Positions 63,624-64,000 of a stretch of 64,000 nt of DNA are shown one piece after another; the stretch's first letter is position 1; the number at the start of each line of letters is the position of its first letter. The DNA comes from Strigamia acuminata (lineage: Eukaryota > Arthropoda > Chilopoda > Geophilomorpha > Linotaeniidae): contig OX442318.1 of NCBI GenBank assembly GCA_949358305.1, positions 11,762,517 through 11,826,516 on the forward strand, in the 5' to 3' direction. The notes beneath the pieces were generated by a model that did no database searches, was not told the DNA's origin, and saw only the letters and a program-made list of their open reading frames with translations. Position numbers and translations under genes: made by a program.

Positions 63624-64000
63624 ATGGCGCAGCTTATGCTAGGCAGCTTGCTGCCGTTTGCGGGATCGTCGCTGCAGGAATGGATCTCGTGGCGGGAAAC
63701 TTTTACCATGTTTGTGGCGCTGAACGACGTGGCCGACGATAAGCAGGTCCCCCTGTTACTGACGACAGTGGGGACGATCACGTACGATAGGATGAAACGT
63801 CTGGTCGCGCCAAAGTTGTTGGCGACAATGAAGGTAGAAGAGATTCTCGAGGCGATGGACACTTACTATAGTTCAGTTGACACGCCGTATATGGCTCGGC
63901 AGAAGTTGGGGGCGAAGAGGCGGCTCGAAGGTGAATCGGTGGAGAAATTCATCGCAGAACTCAGAGTCATGGCACAGAGATGTAACTTCGCGACCAAGAC
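63624..64000 (+). CDS. gag: Gypsy-type Gag, N-terminal part, runs off the window
   Basis: Open from ATG 63624 to the end of the window (125 codons). SLQEWISWRETFTMFVALND, then KQVPLLLTTVG, MKVEEILEAMDTYY and EGESVEKFIAELRVMAQRCN follow the order of the Gypsy retrotransposon gag domain (W-x3-F; LL-x3-G; G-E-S-V-x-x-F-x-x-E-L-R-x-x-A-x-x-C-x-F). Zinc knuckle and pol are expected beyond 64000. The frame ending at 63862 on the other strand is a shadow. Confidence 0.8.
   Translation, partial: MAQLMLGSLLPFAGSSLQEWISWRETFTMFVALNDVADDKQVPLLLTTVGTITYDRMKRLVAPKLLATMKVEEILEAMDTYYSSVDTPYMARQKLGAKRRLEGESVEKFIAELRVMAQRCNFATK

Overview
The window looks like a repeat-rich, AT-rich metazoan nuclear genome, most likely an arthropod. 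The evidence is a spliced DEG/ENaC-type ion-channel gene (an animal-only family) with short GT-AG introns, plus Copia, BEL/Pao and Gypsy-like LTR retrotransposons, a MULE-like DNA transposon and several MITEs. I cannot name the species from sequence alone. I see no tRNA, rRNA or CRISPR array.

Layout. 1-6200: intergenic DNA with two hAT-like MITE copies, one of two copies of a dispersed repeat, a solo LTR (2240-3791) and a diverged tandem duplication just upstream of the gene. 6258-20870: the only convincing host gene. Twelve phase-compatible exons predict about 868 aa made of two complete DEG/ENaC units in one reading frame (4 transmembrane segments). A single uninterrupted exon (9418-10231) carries the pore helix of unit 1 and the first transmembrane segment of unit 2. 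Its ninth mapped coding intron is enlarged by a very young LTR element (12182-20277; LTRs of equal 1990 bp, TSD AACA, tRNA-Gln primer site) that carries gag but no pol. 20871-22480: degenerate channel-exon fragments.

22486-34000: an unrecognised long reading frame of about 960 codons on the minus strand, cut in two by a young, nearly complete Copia element (24629-31945, TSD GTCAC, initiator-Met tRNA primer site). 34011-38580: a second, 5'-truncated Copia element on the minus strand. 38600-53990: a nested field of BEL/Pao remnants, a gag fragment with an expanded 12-bp repeat, a MULE-like transposon with a Ulp1-like region and a PHD finger (44333-47013), a tRNA-Phe-primed BEL element that has lost most of pol (47171-49504), a 1.3-kb direct repeat, a second solo LTR (50579-52093) and a palindrome-rich MITE. 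54000-64000: mostly non-coding, with three unrecognised ORFs, a dense hairpin array (58650-59622), a 1-kb decamer minisatellite (60939-61992) and the start of a Gypsy gag (63624 to the window end).

The two strongest signals are (i) the concatenated DEG/ENaC channel and (ii) chains of perfect hairpins that recur in unrelated LTR families. Between the two diverged solo LTRs, hairpin stems are kept by compensatory base changes while loops differ.
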